Source: Noviherbaspirillum galbum (lineage in GTDB: Bacteria; Pseudomonadota; Gammaproteobacteria; Burkholderiales; Burkholderiaceae_D). From it: 64,000 bases of DNA. Below, piece after piece: positions 62,441-64,000 of the stretch. The DNA is taken from NCBI RefSeq assembly GCF_010974945.1, contig NZ_JAAIVB010000065.1:62001-126000 (forward strand). Direction: 5' to 3'. Under the pieces are notes generated by a model. It saw only the letters and a list, made by a program, of their open reading frames with translations. It ran no database searches and was not told the origin of the DNA. Both the position numbers and the translations under genes were made by a program. Position 1 is the stretch's first letter; every line of letters starts with the position of its first letter.

Positions 62441-64000
62441 TCAGTACTTCACCTGCCGGTTGCACCCTTCCAGATTCACCGTCAACGGCCCATCCGTATC
62501 TACCACCAGCGCCGCGTTGCAGGTCAGCTTCGCACGCTGCATATTCACCGACACCGACCCGACATTGCGCGCCACGATGTCCAGCCGGTCCGCGGCAAGC
62601 GCCACCGTCGGCAGCGACCAGGTCTTGAACTGGCTGACATACGCCTGCACCCCGAGCTTGCCGGTGATGGCGCCGGCGCCCGCCTGCGTGGCGGATGCCA
62701 CCGGATCGCCCTCGCCGAAGGCGCGGGAGACGGCATCGATGCTGCCGCGCGGACCCGCCGCCGGGTCGCGCACCGCGATGTTCGACAGCCAGTAGGCATG
62801 GTTGCCGAAAAGGCCGCGCGCCGGCACGTCCATCGCAGGATTGGCGACATAGGTGACATGCGCCGGATTGCGGTTGACGATGGCGTCGCCGAGGAAGCTG
62901 GCGCTTTCCGCGAAGTTGTCATGCAGCGCCAGGGTCAGGTGCTCACCGGTGGTGAAGGTATCGAAGCGGTAGCGGTAGTTCAGGTCGTCCAGCCGTTGCG
63001 CCTGCGTCTTGGTTCCGGCATAGGGCACGAGTTCGTCGGCCGCCTGCACCCACATCATGATCGGAATGTTGCGCAGTCCGGGCAAGAGGTTGTAGGTGTT
63101 GGTGGCGTCGCCGCCGGTGGGTTCGGTGGGCGGCACCCAGATGCCCAGCGCCGGCGGTCCGACCACGGCATGCGCCTTGGCGAACAGGTCGGGATAGCGC
63201 GTGGAAAACTTGAAGGTGGCGTGGCCGCCCATCGAGTAGCCGCTGATGTTGGTCATGTCGGCATTCAGCGGATAGTTGCGCGCGATGTCCGCCCACATCT
63301 CGAAGGTGTCGGCTGCGGCGTCCTCCACGTACCAGCCGTCGGGACCGCGTCCGAGCGCGGTGGCGACGATGTGTCCCTGGCCGCGTTCGCCGAGCTGGGA
63401 CTGGTTGTTGGAGCCGAAGTACTGGTTATGGTTGCCGCCCAGCGAATGCAGCAGCAGCGTGAAGCCATAGCCGGTCTTGGGCGGCGTCTTCGAAGGCAGG
63501 TAGACGGTGTAAGGCTGGAGCTGTCCGAGGTATTCGCCCTTGCAGCTCGGCGCGCTGCCGCAACCCACGCTGAAGTCCACGCCCTGCCGGGTTTCCACGC
63601 GGCTGGCAAAGATGCGGTTGATGGGTCCGCTGACGGGCACGCCCTGGGGCTGGCCGGGCATGTCGTCGTTGACGTTCGCCGCGAGCTTGGCGAAATCGAC
63701 GTTGGCGTAAAAGCCGCTGATGTCGCCCTTGGCGAGCGCGTCGGCCTGGGCGGTATCGCGCCAGTAGCCGGTCGGTTCGCCGAAGCGGAAGGCGACGTTG
63801 AAGAAGGCGGGCGGGGCGGTCAGCTGGCCCGAGCCGCCCGGTGCCGACGCCGATGCTGTGACCGCCGGCAGCAGGTAGCGGTTGTTGGCTGTGTCCCACA
63901 GGCCGGCGCCGGCCGCGACACGCACCACGTTCTTGCCCGGGTTCCAGGCGTTGGCGGGCACGATTACTTCGAACTGGCGGCGCTGCATGTCGATGTTGAC
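62441..64000 (-). CDS. Secreted alpha/beta-hydrolase (5' end outside window)
   Basis: The frame is open to the window edge, so the N-terminus is missing. The visible 519 residues include an N-terminal beta-rich part (VIVPANAWNPGKNVVRVAAG), an alpha/beta-hydrolase core with the oxyanion region LLLHSLGGNHNQY and the nucleophile elbow ISGYSMGGHATF, and an acid/His region (ADELVPYAG; GEHLTLALHDN). The C-terminal sandwich-like domain contains two Cys (KLTCNAALV, LEGCNRQVKY). It resembles extracellular esterases or depolymerases. Substrate unknown. Confidence 0.75.
   Translation of the reverse strand, partial: VNIDMQRRQFEVIVPANAWNPGKNVVRVAAGAGLWDTANNRYLLPAVTASASAPGGSGQLTAPPAFFNVAFRFGEPTGYWRDTAQADALAKGDISGFYANVDFAKLAANVNDDMPGQPQGVPVSGPINRIFASRVETRQGVDFSVGCGSAPSCKGEYLGQLQPYTVYLPSKTPPKTGYGFTLLLHSLGGNHNQYFGSNNQSQLGERGQGHIVATALGRGPDGWYVEDAAADTFEMWADIARNYPLNADMTNISGYSMGGHATFKFSTRYPDLFAKAHAVVGPPALGIWVPPTEPTGGDATNTYNLLPGLRNIPIMMWVQAADELVPYAGTKTQAQRLDDLNYRYRFDTFTTGEHLTLALHDNFAESASFLGDAIVNRNPAHVTYVANPAMDVPARGLFGNHAYWLSNIAVRDPAAGPRGSIDAVSRAFGEGDPVASATQAGAGAITGKLGVQAYVSQFKTWSLPTVALAADRLDIVARNVGSVSVNMQRAKLTCNAALVVDTDGPLTVNLEGCNRQVKY

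Overview
The window is a GC-rich chromosomal segment of a beta-proteobacterium, most likely Burkholderiales and plausibly Oxalobacteraceae. The genus cannot be fixed from the sequence alone. This placement rests on base composition and on gene content: mdc malonate decarboxylase with a TRAP transporter, sox genes, aconitase B, a 6S RNA with a beta/gamma-type layout, and GTCATTCCCGCG-type palindromic repeats. No tRNA, rRNA, CRISPR array, prophage or insertion sequence was seen. Genes are packed tightly.

Layout. 1-10.4 kb is signalling-rich: a propeller-type sensor kinase (cut by the window edge), a cytosine-deaminase-like amidohydrolase, a response regulator beside a hybrid kinase with a plant-ethylene-receptor-like membrane domain, an EAL protein and a GGDEF protein. 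10.6-15.2 kb holds aromatic amino-acid genes (periplasmic PheC, Lrp-type regulator, HppD, a VOC protein, fumarylacetoacetase) closed by a strong terminator. 15.3-21.7 kb holds a PAS hybrid kinase, an isochorismatase/FtrA-type regulator pair, a double universal stress protein, and a D-threonine-aldolase-like gene broken by a frameshift. 21.9-31.2 kb is a catabolic cluster arranged around a GntR regulator: glyoxylate-type aminotransferase, MFS carrier, enoyl-CoA hydratase-like protein, CoA-transferase and cupin on one strand, GntR and a large FAD/Fe-S dehydrogenase on the other, with two near-identical palindromes between them. 31-36 kb has an AraC regulator, a LOV-type (blue-light) hybrid kinase, an unknown protein and a BMP-type lipoprotein.

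36.5-42.8 kb is a single, mostly overlapping operon. A Tat-exported molybdenum hydroxylase (two subunits) is followed by soxX, soxY, soxZ, soxA, a small cytochrome c and a flavocytochrome-c-type flavoprotein. soxB and soxCD are absent, and SoxY lacks the usual terminal GGCGG. 43.6-52.6 kb is a ten-gene operon on the minus strand: TRAP transporter dctPQM followed by mdcA, C, D, E, G, B, H, with a divergent GntR regulator and three operator-like boxes spaced exactly 22 bp. 53.5-58 kb contains a BON-type exported protein, a well-supported 6S RNA with its own promoter and terminator, a YigZ-family protein and acnB.

58-62.2 kb is the most unusual part. It is less GC-rich and contains two genes that look like type III effectors of host-associated bacteria: an F-box plus leucine-rich-repeat protein with a GAxALA signature (GALA/RipG type), and a ShET2/EspL/OspD-type protein with a candidate Cys-His-Asp triad and AYG repeats. 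A small exported protein of unknown function lies between them. The secretion machinery itself is not in the window. The window ends inside a secreted alpha/beta-hydrolase gene.
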